DNA from: Diphasiastrum complanatum
Lineage: Eukaryota > Streptophyta > Lycopodiopsida > Lycopodiales > Lycopodiaceae
Assembly (NCBI GenBank): GCA_029204225.1
Contig: CM055097.1
Span: forward strand, 69,738,572-69,802,571
Length of the DNA stretch: 64,000 nt
Direction of reading: 5' to 3'
Positions 34,500 to 45,307 of the stretch are shown here, piece after piece; the stretch's first letter is position 1, and every line of letters begins with the position of its first letter. Below the pieces are notes generated by a model. That model did no database searches. It was given only the letters and a program-made list of their open reading frames with translations, and was not told the origin of the DNA. The position numbers and the translations under genes are program-made.

Positions 34500-35189
34500 A
34501 CAACAAGCTTCAACAGAAATACGAAAAGAATCAACAGGAATGAGAGCACTAAGGCTTACCCAACTAGTGCTCAAAACGGAAATAAAGCTAATTAATAACA
34601 ACAATTAAATTTCTTGCTAAGGCAAACCCAATTAGCAAGATTGCTAAATCCTCCGTAACATCCAAAGGGAGATAATAAGAATTGCGGCTAAACTAAGTAA
34701 TAAACAGTTAAAATCATGCCACAATTAAAGGCCAATGAAAGAAGGCAAGAGGAGGCGCGAGCACCTTCCCTCAAGCTATGCACCTTCCAATGGGAATACA
34801 ATGAAATGCAAGATAATCACAATAGTAATTTTGCCTTAATCACAAAGTGTTGTTTACAATGCAAATACCTCTCCTTTTATGGCAAGGAGGGTCTTCCACA
34901 AGTGTCTACTAACTTATGGGACTAATCTGTTTCTAGCCTTTCTAGAACTTCTAACTTAGGATTTAAAACTTCAAATTTTCTTAACTTAGGAAAACTTAAA
35001 ATAAAATATTTCTAATCTTAAGTTTCCTAAGTCTAAGTTCTAATTCTAAGTTTAAGCTATTTTATTATTATTTAAGCTTCTACTCATGGACTTACAAAAC
35101 ACATGTCATACGTGGACTTACAAAACACATGCCACGGAGTTTTATTTCTTTCTTTTTTTATTTTCTCTGTGTTAGCACAGTTGCTAACA
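34500..35189 (-). repeat. Gypsy 3' LTR with polypurine tract
   Basis: On the minus strand TGAGGGGGATAA (35201-35190) precedes TGTTAGCAACTGTGCTAACA at 35189, an LTR start that is itself an inverted repeat, like the TGTTGGGGGTATTCCCAACA start of the LTR at 4644-5464. A TATA-like CATAAAAGG lies near 34880. The lower boundary (about 34500) is not fixed because no 5' partner LTR is found. Confidence 0.65.
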
Positions 35190-35396
35190 TTATCCCCCTC
35201 ATTATTGGATTGGTGGTCCCACACCAATCGACGCCTTTTTGTCCTAGATCTTCTGTGCTTCTTGGAGGCGAGACTGTTGCTGTCAGGAGTGGTAGATTGT
35301 CGTGTCGATGCCCTCCATCATTTGCCACCGTAATTTGTTAAGGAAGGGCATGGGTTTGTAATAATGGAGCATACCCTGAAGAAAGTTATAGGTTTT

Positions 35397-37183
35397 TCAT
35401 AGCTCCACCATATCAACATGCAGGGCGGAAGTGAGTGCAGCACGATAATAGAGCCTTGTTACGTTGATATGGTTGTATTGCATTCGCAAGGGTTTATTGA
35501 TATCAAGGGCGATTGGGGGTAACCCTCGATCCCAAAAATCTCTGAGTTCTGCCAAAAATGCCACCAGGCCACAATTATCCACAAAATATCTGACATCGTG
35601 ATCAAGATTGCCATGGTGCTTCTGGTAGAATACTTGGCAATTGGTGACTATGTCTTCGGCTAAGTTGTCGGTATCTGCGCCTGTGAGCTTAAGCCAAAAG
35701 ATTCTGTTCTTGACCTTGGTGGAAGGAAACGGTTCTCGCCTCGCGACTGGATATTAATAAGGGTTTGTGCGCATGTAGGAGAGAGCTTCGATATACCGTG
35801 CCATTGAGGTCTTACTTCGTAGGAAGAGCTGATGACACCGGAGAAGTTGTGGATCTAGGAGTTTGACTGCTGCTTTATGTGTTTGACACTGGTCCAAATT
35901 TGATAGTATGTAGCCACCTCGCTCTTTTGTTGTTGGATATTTTTTTGCAAACTCCTGAGAGGCGTGAACTCCTTGCTTGGTTCTATGGACGTGATTCTGT
36001 GCCTGATGGTTGGTGCTTCAGAGGCAATCTCGTGTTGAATTTGTGGATCGGGTTCAGGAGAGAGAGGAGGCGAGGGGTTAGCTTCAGCAATTCTTTGTGA
36101 CTCAAGAGAAAATTGCCATGGAATGAAGGGGGGGTTAGTGGGAGAGGGTTAGAAGTGGTGGAAGGAAAAAGATAATGTTGGGAGCTGCCGGAAGTGCCTG
36201 CCGTCCCGGAGCTATCTGTTGCTGCCGCTACTGCTTGTCTGCGTTGCTGGGCCTAGTGAAGTAAGGCCGCCTGCTGCTCTAGGACCTCCTTTGGGACCTG
36301 AGATGGTTTAAGGCTCCCTTCGGATTCAGTATATTCCACTCCAATGTCGCTAGATAGAATGTCATGAGAGACATCGGCTTCTGTGCTGATCGTCTTCTCT
36401 TTTTGCTTCTTAGTAGGTGGGGCTGGTGAGACCGGTTCTGCTATCGATTGGGGGGTGGCTTGTTTTTCTGTGCTTAGATAGAGATCATCCAGCTCATTGA
36501 TGGTCGCAGCCGCCCGAGACCCCAACTGTTTGGTGACCAACATGTGGAGGAGATACCCACATTTGGTAGTTGGTTTTCTGGCTTTGAGAGCTCCGCACAG
36601 CTTCTCTACTACCTTCTCAACCCACTTGTAATTTTGAGAGGGATTGTCCATGGTGAGGGTCAAAGAAAAGAGGTCGCTCGGTGGTATGCGATCCATCTTG
36701 GAGGTATGCACTTCAACCATGGTCACGAGGATTTCTGAGGCGGCCCGTAGATGGGGATCCGTGATGAGGCGGATGGCGATCCCGTCGCTGGTTGGGCAAT
36801 GGTTTTGCCATCCTCTATCAGAAACTTTGTGAAGTACTTGGCATCATAGTTGGTGCCCTTGCCATGGATTGTCTCTCTGAGATTAGGGAAGCCAATGCTC
36901 TGGAGATCCCCAGGAGAGACGTTGATGATGGTATAGCTGCCACTCTTGGATGTAATCCGGAAAGTTTGGAATTCATCCGAATAGGTGGAGTAGGCCGCTC
37001 GGATGAGGCTCTCACTCTACTGGTCCCAGAAAAGTGTCAGATCAAAGCCAAGGGTTGTGAGGATATCCTTGGCCAAGGTGAGCTGCTCGGCATAATTCTT
37101 GATACAGATCATGAAAATATCCCTGAATAAGGATGAGGGGATTTACGGTAGTGCAAGCTGAGCGAGGAATTGCGGGAAGCCAT
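35397..37183 (-). pseudogene. Accessory ORF of a gypsy element downstream of pol
   Basis: A coding remnant of about 590 codons in several frames lies between integrase and the 3' LTR. It probably starts at the minus-strand ATG at 37183 (MASRNSSLS). It then reads TLGFDLTLFWDQ, YSDEFQTFRI and YDAKYFTKFLIEDGKT, followed after a frameshift by a clean 157-residue run (36726-36253) with NYKWVEKVVEKLCGALKAR, a Lys/Pro-rich segment and a Gln/Ala end, and closes near NVTRLYYRAALTSALHVD. It is neither gag nor pol, and I cannot assign a function. A related, diverged copy occupies the same place in the element at 8591-9644, so the ORF is a stable part of this lineage. Extra ORFs are known in plant Tat/Ogre-type gypsy elements, which is the nearest comparison. 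Confidence 0.65.
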
Positions 37184-37862
37184 GATAGCAGTGAGTTTAG
37201 ATTGCTCTGAGAATTTTGAAATTTTTGAAAAAAATTTGGCATGAACTCGAGAGCAACAATCTAAAATAAACTCGTAGAGAAAAGGGTGGAGGACTATATA
37301 TATAGACTTTTTTTGACAAGAATTCGCAACTTCACTCGAAAATCGTTCTCAGTGTCTATGATTTGGTAATGATGATCATGAATTTTGAGACAACGTTCTG
37401 AGGGTCCGCAAATTCTTATCAGTGAGATTTTGTTTTTATGCCAAAAGAGAAAAATCGACTGATAGTGCCAAACTGTGTCTGATCAGAATTTGCAGAGATA
37501 ACAGAGAAATCTTGGCAATCATTTTGAGCTCCAGGGGATTGTCTGCGAATTCTGATGATGGATATTTGATGAATAAAACTATATTTTTCTATTTTAAGAC
37601 TTTTTTTTTATCTGAGAAGGAATTTGCGGAGGCCAAAAATGAATCGTGCTCTATGAAAAAGGAGTTGGGCGAATTCTATCTGAGATGTTGTGAAAAAATT
37701 TCTTCTGAAACTAATGGCTTTTGTGGTTTTCTCAGAGAAGACTGTTGGTATACTTGATCTGATAGTATCTTGATGGTTTGAACAAGAAAGCACAGCAAAA
37801 ATGTTGTCGAAATGGCATGCAGACAATAAAAAAGAAAGAAAAAACAGTAGAAAAGAAAACAA
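37184..37862. other. Non-coding spacer between accessory ORF and integrase
   Basis: About 680 bp with phrases such as GAATTTGCAGAGATAAC and GCGAATTCTGATGATGG that resemble the spacer at 41280-41560 on the other side of pol. It probably carries the signals for expressing the accessory ORF, but none is identifiable. Confidence 0.45.
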
Positions 37863-39080
37863 CTAATACATATTAAGATAAAAACAGGGTTCATTGTATT
37901 TTCTCAGTTGGCTCCCATTGACCACAGTGTCGAGGATATCGCCTTGAAGGGTTTGGAGTTGTGCATATCTAGAGACAAAGATTTTTTTAATGACGTAAGG
38001 TCCTTGGGCAGAAAATTTCAATTTGCCTTTGAAGGCTTTGGCCTGGTATAGCAGGACCTTATCTCCAACTTGGAACTCTCTAAGTTTTAATGATCGATCA
38101 TGCCATGTCTTTTGTCGTCGTTTGTGGACTTGTTGAGCATGGATGCTGATCCGTCGTGTTTCACAAAGTTGCTCCAAATGGAATAACCTGTTTGCTAGAT
38201 TTTGGTGAGTATCAAGCTCAAGGTTATAGGCTACTTGAAGGGAGGGAATATGGAATTCCACAAGCATAATGGCTTCTTGGCCATATGTGAGCTAGAAAGG
38301 GGTTAAGCCTATAGCGCGCTTCAGGGTGGTGCAATAAGCCCAGAGAGCAGCATGGAGTTTGAGTTTCCAATCAGATCAACTAGATTCGACGATTTTGGTG
38401 AGAATTCCACATAGGATTTTATTGGTGGATTCTGCCTAGCCATTGCAGCGTAGATAGTATTGGAAACTTTTGCGATGTACCACAAAAAATTTGGAAAGAA
38501 TGTATGCTATGACAGAGTTGAGAAAATGTGTACCCCTATCACTGATAAGCTCTAGAAGACATCCAAAACAAACTATAACCTTTTCATAGAGAAAATTTGG
38601 TGGTAGAACGAGCGTCAGCATTGCGAACAACTCTTGCTTCAGCCCAATTGGTGCAATAGTCCATAGCTACTATGATGTAACGAGATTGTGTGTGTCGAGC
38701 AGTAGGACTAATAGGTCCGACATAATCAATTCCCCATTTCTGGAAAGCTTGATCAGTGGGTACGGGGTGTAAAGGCATGTAGTCTGTTTTTTGAAAGTGT
38801 TTTGTGCGTTGGTAGACATCACAAGCCTTAGTGTAATTGTGCTTATCCTTGAAGAGTGTTGGCCACCAAAAACCGGCCAAGAGGATTTTCTTAGCAGTTT
38901 TTTCAGAAGAGAAATGGCCTGCACCAATACCTTCATGAGTGAGGGAAATTACAGAGGGTATTTCACCTTCAATAAGACATCGTCAGATAATTCCATCTAA
39001 CCCTTGTTTGTAGAGTTGTCTTGGAATTAACTATAAGGTTTAGTTTTGAGGACCAACGCACGTTGTTCAGGTTTAGAGAA
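37863..39080 (-). pseudogene. Gypsy integrase, broken
   Basis: Minus-strand integrase of a Ty3-gypsy element. The zinc region (about 38900-38780) reads THEGIGAGHFSSEKT, GFWWPTLFKD, CDVYQRTKH, where the second half of the HHCC motif has Tyr in place of Cys. The core has WGIDYVGPISP (first Asp, near 38730), ELISDRGTHFLNS (second Asp, near 38540) and CNG, a stop (CAG to TAG), AESTNKIL with the Glu (near 38430). The C-terminal part (38267-37863) has FQVGDKVLLYQAKAFKGKL and a GPYVIKKI module, as in chromovirus/Tat relatives. Upstream, the frame joins directly to a partial RT near 39040-39080. Confidence 0.9.
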
Positions 39081-39430
39081 GGCCGCTAAAGCCATCTAAG
39101 AAGGAGTAAGTCTCATCTCCTGCTAGATTTCCTAAGATGGATTCTCCGAAAGGTAATGGAAAATGATCACGTTCAGTGACGGCATTAAGTTTCTTAAAAT
39201 CGACACAGATTCAGAGTTTTCCATTTTTCTTGGGGATGATGACAATTGGGGAGACCCACTCAGTATGCTCAATTTCATAGATAAATCCCGCATCTAAGAG
39301 GCGTTGTGATTCTTCTTTGATCTTGGCCTTATAGATGGGATTGCATCTGTATGGACAACTAGCAGTGGGCCTCGCACCCAGTTTAAGCTGGATACGATGC
39401 ACAACAACTTGGAGTGAGACGCCTATCATG
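39081..39430 (-). pseudogene. Gypsy reverse transcriptase, N-terminal part only
   Basis: The sequence HRIQLKLGARPTASCPYR, EWVSPIVIIPKKNGKL, one stop, ICVDFKKLN, HFPLPF and YSFLDGFSGL is the finger and start of palm of gypsy RT, ending at the first catalytic Asp region. The YxDD motif, thumb and RNase H are missing; about 30 codons later the reading is already at the integrase zinc region. An internal deletion of well over 1 kb (by comparison with the usual domain sizes) explains this. Confidence 0.85.
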
Positions 39431-41130
39431 TCTTTATAGGTCCAGGCAAAGACATGTCGATATTTTTGCAGGAGCTTTCCAAGTCGTCTGTGTTGTTCGC
39501 GATTGAGATGAGCTCCGACGTGGACAAGATATTCATTGGTTTCATTAGGCTCACTCAGAGAAAGGGTTATGGTTTGTGCAGGGCCTTCGTAGGGTAAATT
39601 ACTAGTTGGCTCACGTTGAGCTTGGGGTAATTAGATTCTGACATCCTCAATCGTATAGTCTTTAAAGTATGCAGGAACATCATGGGCTGGAGATTCGAGG
39701 GGGGCCTTGCCTTTTTTTTGTCGGGATGGTGCTTAAAAATTTTTGGGGATTGGTGTAGGACTAGAGGCAATCGTAGGAACTTCTCAAACAATGCCAGAGG
39801 TCACCCGGTGGTTGAATTTGAAGTGGTCATCTTCTCTTTCATAGTATGACCACGTGGTTGAGGTTTCGGTGCTGGAGAGGTGTGTGGATGAGGGACGGTT
39901 GGTATGTCATGGAGGATCTTGTCATCAATTTGAAAGATAGTCTCCTCCTCACAGAGATCCCATGGATAGTGTGGGCATTTGGGACGATAGAATTTTGTCT
40001 CAGGCTTTTCAATTACAACCTTGGCAACTAGTTCCACCTTGGAAGCATGTTGCAGATAGGTCTTAAGTGGGAGTGCCTCCATATAATTGAGGATCTGAAT
40101 ATCAAAAATGTCCAACTCTTTTGGGCAATTCTGAATTCATAAGACATTCTCGTCATCGATGAATAAATCATCTGATTCATTAGTAAATATCATGCAACAT
40201 TTAGCAGCTCATCATGGTGTGGAAAAATATCAATAAAATTGATATTGATGATAGGTGTATCCAGATCAGGTAATTGGTCGTGATCGATCAGGAGTGGAGA
40301 GGTACAATTATCTTGATGTTGAGCACAGTAATCAGCATTCACACAATCAATGGTAGCTAGGCTGTGACTCCAGTTTATGATATCAGTAGATTTAACATAA
40401 TGACCTTTTGCATGGCTGGACTGGTATGGCTCAAATACTGAGTTGGTAGTTGAGGACCCTTCATCATGGATGCGTTCAAGTTTGAGTTTACCCGTTGAAT
40501 CAATGGTGACAAAATTGTCACGATTTCCAAAAGTGACTCGGCCTTTGCTCCAGTCATGAACGACTCGTGATTGGTGAGCCACAGATGACCAAATAGTAAT
40601 TCATAAGAATAGGCATTATTGGAAATATCAAGTACTACGAGATCAACAAAAAACTTGAGACCTCCTAGTTTGATCAGCACGTGCGGAAGAAAACCGGTAG
40701 GTTGGACCACACTTTGATCAGCCATCCGAAGCTGACAAGTGGGTTTGGCTAGCTCGTCTCTCAGATTCTATTCCATCATGAGGGATGTGGAAATGATATT
40801 AAACCCTGGAGTCTCCATCGAGTACTGCTAAAACTTCACCGGATTGATGATGGGTAGCTGGGATTTTGATGTTGCCTCGTTCATTGAGTGGATTGGTTAG
40901 ATGTAAGGGCATTTCAGGCAACTTGTCAGAAGTGGTGGTGGGATTGGATTGGATTTATTGTCTCCACTGGCCAGCATGCTTCCAGAGTACATGGAAAGGA
41001 AGAGTGACATTGGCTTGGAGTAAATCTCCCCAAACTTCAGTACTTTCAAGAGTTTTGCTTTCAAAGGGTTTGTGAGGTACTTTATGAGAAGAGAAAGATT
41101 GTTGGTCAGCATTGCAGATTTGCTGGCAAT
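39431..41130 (-). pseudogene. Gypsy protease region and linker
   Basis: Minus-strand coding with frameshifts. HHQSGEVLAVLDGDSRV (about 40870-40810) keeps the LDGxS-type aspartic-protease site. Then come PTGFLPHVLIKLGGLKFFVD and YSYELLFGHLWLTN (40725-40570), the flap and C-terminal part of the protease, followed by a long linker to RT (40582-40190 and on to 39567). No gag is recognisable upstream. The sequence above about 41130 changes to spacer and then to the 361-bp tandem array. Confidence 0.75.
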
Positions 41131-41579
41131 ACTGATGATGCAGCAGAATTTTTTCAGATGGGTGAGGGTAAACTATCGGGGTTGAATCTTCACTTGGAGG
41201 AACAGCCTGTGGTTGAGTTGTGCTAAGTGCAAGTGTAGCAGTTTGCTTGCATAATTGATATTGTAAGACAAAAAAAATTGGTCTTCTAGGTTATGATAGA
41301 ATTCGCGGATAGGCTAAAAAATTGTGGAGAGACAGATAAACTGTAGTATAATACTCGCAAATTCTGACAGGAAGCTTTGAATGTCTGAATAGTGATTTTT
41401 TAGATTTTTTGAAAAAAAATTGTAGTTTCAGAATTTGTGGGTAGGATAGGAAAATTGTTCTCTTTGAGAACGAATTCTGAGGCTTGATGACGAATTCTAA
41501 TAGAGAGGTTTGACAGATAGGGAATATACAGGTTAAATCCTTTGCTGGTTGAAATCAGAATGAATATGCATATTTGGAA
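41131..41579. other. Spacer before the tandem array
   Basis: AT-rich sequence with GAATTCGCGGATAGG, GCAAATTCTGACAGG and similar phrases that echo the spacer at 37330-37560. No coding sequence is seen. Confidence 0.45.
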
Positions 41580-43850
41580 AAGCCTTCATGATTTTGTGTT
41601 ACGGGACTACATTTCAGCATCCCTGACAACCGATACAGTGTCATCGAATGAAGTTCGTTCTTCAGATCATCTGTTCCATCTTATGTTGCACGCCGATACG
41701 AACCTACAACACTAAACTGGACTCCAAACGGTTCAGTACTCACAGTGAAACATGCGTTTGAACCAAAGACCCTAAATATAGTTATGAGATTCTAGGCCCA
41801 TTGAGTCAAGAATTGGTAGGATTCAGTCAAAAATAGTCCAAACCTCGGATGGGAGGTGTTTACAGATTTGTGGGCTCAACACAAACTTATAGGACCATTT
41901 ATAGCTCAATTCCAATGGCGTTTGTCAGAAAACGCCCTTTTTGTCGAGGGCAATGCCACTAAATGGACTACTTTTTAGCATCTCCAAGTACTGGTCCAGT
42001 GTCAACGAACGAAGTCCATTTTTCAGACGGTCTGTTCTATCCTGTTTTGCACACCGAGACAAACTCACAGAACTAAACCAAGCTCCAAACAGTTCAATAC
42101 TCATAGTGAAACATGCATCCGAACTAGAAATCCTAAATGCAATCTTGGAAATCTAGACCCATCAAGATAAAAATTGATCGAATCTAGTAAAAAATGGTCA
42201 GAACTTCGAAGGGGAGGTGTCCACAGGTTTGTGGGCTCAACACAAATCGATAGGACCATTTGCAGCTCAATTTTGATGCCTTTTGTTTGAAAACGCTCTT
42301 TTTGTTGGGGGGAATGCCACTAAATGGATTGCTTTCTAGCATTCCCGAGAACTGGTCCAGTGTCACTGAACGAAGTCCATTTTTCATACCGTCTATTCCG
42401 TCCTGGGCTACATGTCGAGATGAACCACAGGACTAAACCGAGCTTCAAACGGTTCAATACTCACAGCGAAATATGCATCCGAACCAGAAACCCTAAACAC
42501 AGTTCTGGGGTTCTAGGCTCGTCGAGCCAAGAATTGGTCGGATTCAGTAGAAAACAATTAGAACCTCGATTGGGAGATGTCCACAGATTTGTGGGCCCGA
42601 CACGAACCCACATGACCATTTGCAGTTCAATTTCGATGCCATTTGTCCATAAACGCCCTTTCTGCTGGGGGGATCCCACTAAATGGACTACTTTTCAACA
42701 TCCTCGAGAACCAGTTTAGTGTCGCTGAACGAAGTCCATTTTTCAGACTGTCTATTATGTCATGTGCTGCACGTCGATATGAACCTACAGAACTAAACTG
42801 GACTCAAAACGGTTCAATTTTCATAGTGAAACGTGCATCCCTGGACTAGAAACCCTAAACGTAATTCTAGGATTCTAGGCCCGTCGAGCTAGAAATTGGT
42901 CGAATTCAGTCAAAAACAGTCAGAACCATGGACGAGAGGTGTCCACAGGTTTGTGGGCACAACACGAACCCATAGGACCATTTACAGCTCAATTTCGATG
43001 TCGTTTGTCCTAAAATGCCCTTTCTACTGGGCGGATGCCACTGAATGGACTACTTTTTAGCACCATTTTTTAGAGGGTCTATTTCGTCCTATCCTACACG
43101 CCAAGACGAACTCATAGGACTAAACTAGACTCCAAACGGTTCAGTACTCACAACAAAACATGCATCCAAACCAGAAACCCTAAACATAGTCTTGAGATTA
43201 TAGGCCCATCGAGTCGGATTCGGTAAAAAAATGGTCCAAACTTTGGATGGGAGGTGTCCACAAGTTCTGTGGGCTCGACATGAACCCATAGGACCATTTG
43301 CAACTCAATTCCGATGCTGTTTGTCCAGAAACAGCCTTTCTGTTAGGGGGAATGCCAATAAATGGACTACTTTCCAACATCCCCAAGCCACTGTCATCGA
43401 ACGGAATCCATTTTTCAGACCGTCTGTTCCATCATGTGCTGCATGTTGAGACAAATCCATGGGACTAAACTGGACTCCAAATGGTTCATCAGTACTCACA
43501 ACACAACGTGCGTCCAAACCAGAAACCCTAAACGCAGTCTTGGAATTCTAGGCCCATCGAGCCATGAATTGGTCGGATTCAGTAAAAAACGGTCAGAACT
43601 TTGAAGGGGAGGTGTCCATAGATTCATGGGCTCAACACGAACCCACTAGACCATTTGTAGCACAATTCTGGATGCCGTTTGTCTGGAAACACCCTTTTTG
43701 TCGGGGGAAATGCCACTAAATGAACTACTTTCCAACATTCTCGAGAATTGGTCCAATGTCATCGAAATGGAGTTTTTTTTTCAGACCATTTGTTCCGTCC
43801 TGTGCTGCATGCCGAACGGAGTTTGTTTTTCAGACAATTGCTTTGTGAGT
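41580..43850. repeat. Tandem array of about six 361-bp units
   Basis: The anchor GAACGAAGTCCATTTTTCAG or a variant occurs at 41646, 42007, 42368 and 42727, then (after a deletion of about 35 bp) at the equivalent of 43054, then 43399 and 43764. Spacing is 361, 361 and 359, shorter across the deletion, then 365. Each unit also has GTCCACAGGTTTGTGGGC, GACCATTTGCAGCTCAATT and GCCACTAAATGGACTACTTT. Units are diverged but align end to end. The array borders the 5' side of the minus-strand gypsy element and may have arisen in its leader, as tandem repeats do in Ogre/Tat elements, or be a small satellite. Confidence 0.93.
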
Positions 43851-44115
43851 GATTCGATCGGATCGGATTCTGGCGGATTTTTTTGAAGACTCAAATTGTT
43901 TTTAAGGCTCAAATTTTTTCGTAAGGCTCAAAGTTTTTCGAATACTCGAATTTTTCTCAGGGATCGAATTTTTCCAAAGACTCAAATTTTTTCAAAAGAT
44001 CGAATTTTTTCGAAGGATCAAATTTTTTAGAAAACTCGAATTTTTCCAAAGACTCGAATTTTTTTTAAGACTCAAATTTTTTAAAAGACTCGAATATTTC
44101 CTAAGATCGAAAAAT
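43851..44115. repeat. Degenerate short tandem repeats (GACTCGAATTTTTTC type)
   Basis: About fifteen variants of AAGACTCGAATTTTTTCC at spacings near 20 bp follow the 361-bp array directly. They look like slippage of one short unit and have no coding value. Confidence 0.8.
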
Positions 44116-44499
44116 CTCTTTTTGACAAGAATGACATTGGGTCGAAAAAAATCTGACACTGGGTTTTTTGACCTTCTGAAAAACTCAAGCCTTCTTTTTC
44201 TGAGTTTTTTGTACAGCTTTCAAGATGCTCATTATTGAGACTAAGCATCAAATTCCAACAAAACACACATACATACCACATGCATGAACAACATATTCAC
44301 TTTGAACTGTGGGTCGTCCATTGACATACATTTGCAAACACAAATCACCTACCGCCCGTAAACTTTTTATTAAGATACTCCTTGTGCTATTGTTGAACAT
44401 GGTTAAATTTTGACCCCTATAAGGGAAGCTCCCTAAGATCCTGCTTACAAGACAAAACACAATGGAAAACACACTATGGAGCAACCAACTATGGCCGAG

Positions 44500-44872
44500 A
44501 AGTGTGAGATATGTTAGATATTCGAGATGCGAGACCACCATCCAAATTATCGGTCGTCACCCAGATCATCGACGGCCACCTATCTCCGCACCATATTTGT
44601 ACGATCATTGGTCGTCCCAAACCATCGGCCGCCACCCAAAATTTTGGCTACTTGTTATTGACTACTTTTGACCCAAACCATTGACCTTCGACCCAAACCA
44701 TCGACCGTAACCCAATTGTCGGGTCTCTCTCTCTCACACACACACACTCGTGCCATCGGCTGGCACACTTCAGCCACATACATACACACACATACATCGG
44801 CCACCCGTCAACAACGGGCACTCTTTACTAGTGTGTGTGTGTATATATATGTATTATATATATATATATGCT
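44500..44872. repeat. Low-complexity CATCGGCCGCCACCC-type repeats and microsatellites
   Basis: Irregular repeats of CCAAACCATCGGCCGCCACC (44530-44720) are followed by CACACA (44738-44746, 44780-44795) and TGTG/TATA runs (44830-44870). Confidence 0.7.
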
Positions 44873-45307
44873 AGATCTTGGAACAAGCTGCACAGATGAG
44901 CAAATTAAAAAACTAGATTAACAAGAAAAAAAATTGCCACAGAAGGAAAGACAATGAAAACTAGTGACCTACAAGGCATTTATTCTGTTGCATGAGAAAT
45001 GCAATGTGTTCAAGCATCATAGAGCCCAAAAGTACATTCAAAAGCTCATAATAGAGAGACATAATTCAAGAGGCTAGTAGGCTCACGCTGCGTGCTCCTG
45101 TTGTCAAAAGGGCCAATAAAAAAACATTGGACCAATGAGCCCTATGTATTACCTTTCATTGGATGCACAAATATGATTAGAGTTAATCAAAATTAAGAAA
45201 AGAGGCCCTTTTTTAGTTCAAAAGGGCCCTAATGGATGCAATAATATCTTGCTATAATTTAAGTCTATATATGCCTCATTAGACAAGTTCATAATATTCA
45301 TTTATAA
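44873..45307. other. Possible 5' LTR region of the following copia element
   Basis: No gene. The position directly before a degenerate primer site suggests LTR sequence, but comparison with the short 3' LTR piece at 47502-47690 showed no clear match. Confidence 0.3.

Noticed and set aside
36792-37130. Plus-strand frame of 112 codons
   Set aside because: Antisense shadow of the gypsy accessory ORF, whose minus-strand reading continues on both sides.
41941-43886. Several 60-130-codon frames inside the 361-bp array
   Set aside because: They are the same repeat read in shifting frames, without conservation of the protein between units.
44668-44874. Frame with Thr/His repeats
   Set aside because: It covers CA and TATA microsatellites only.
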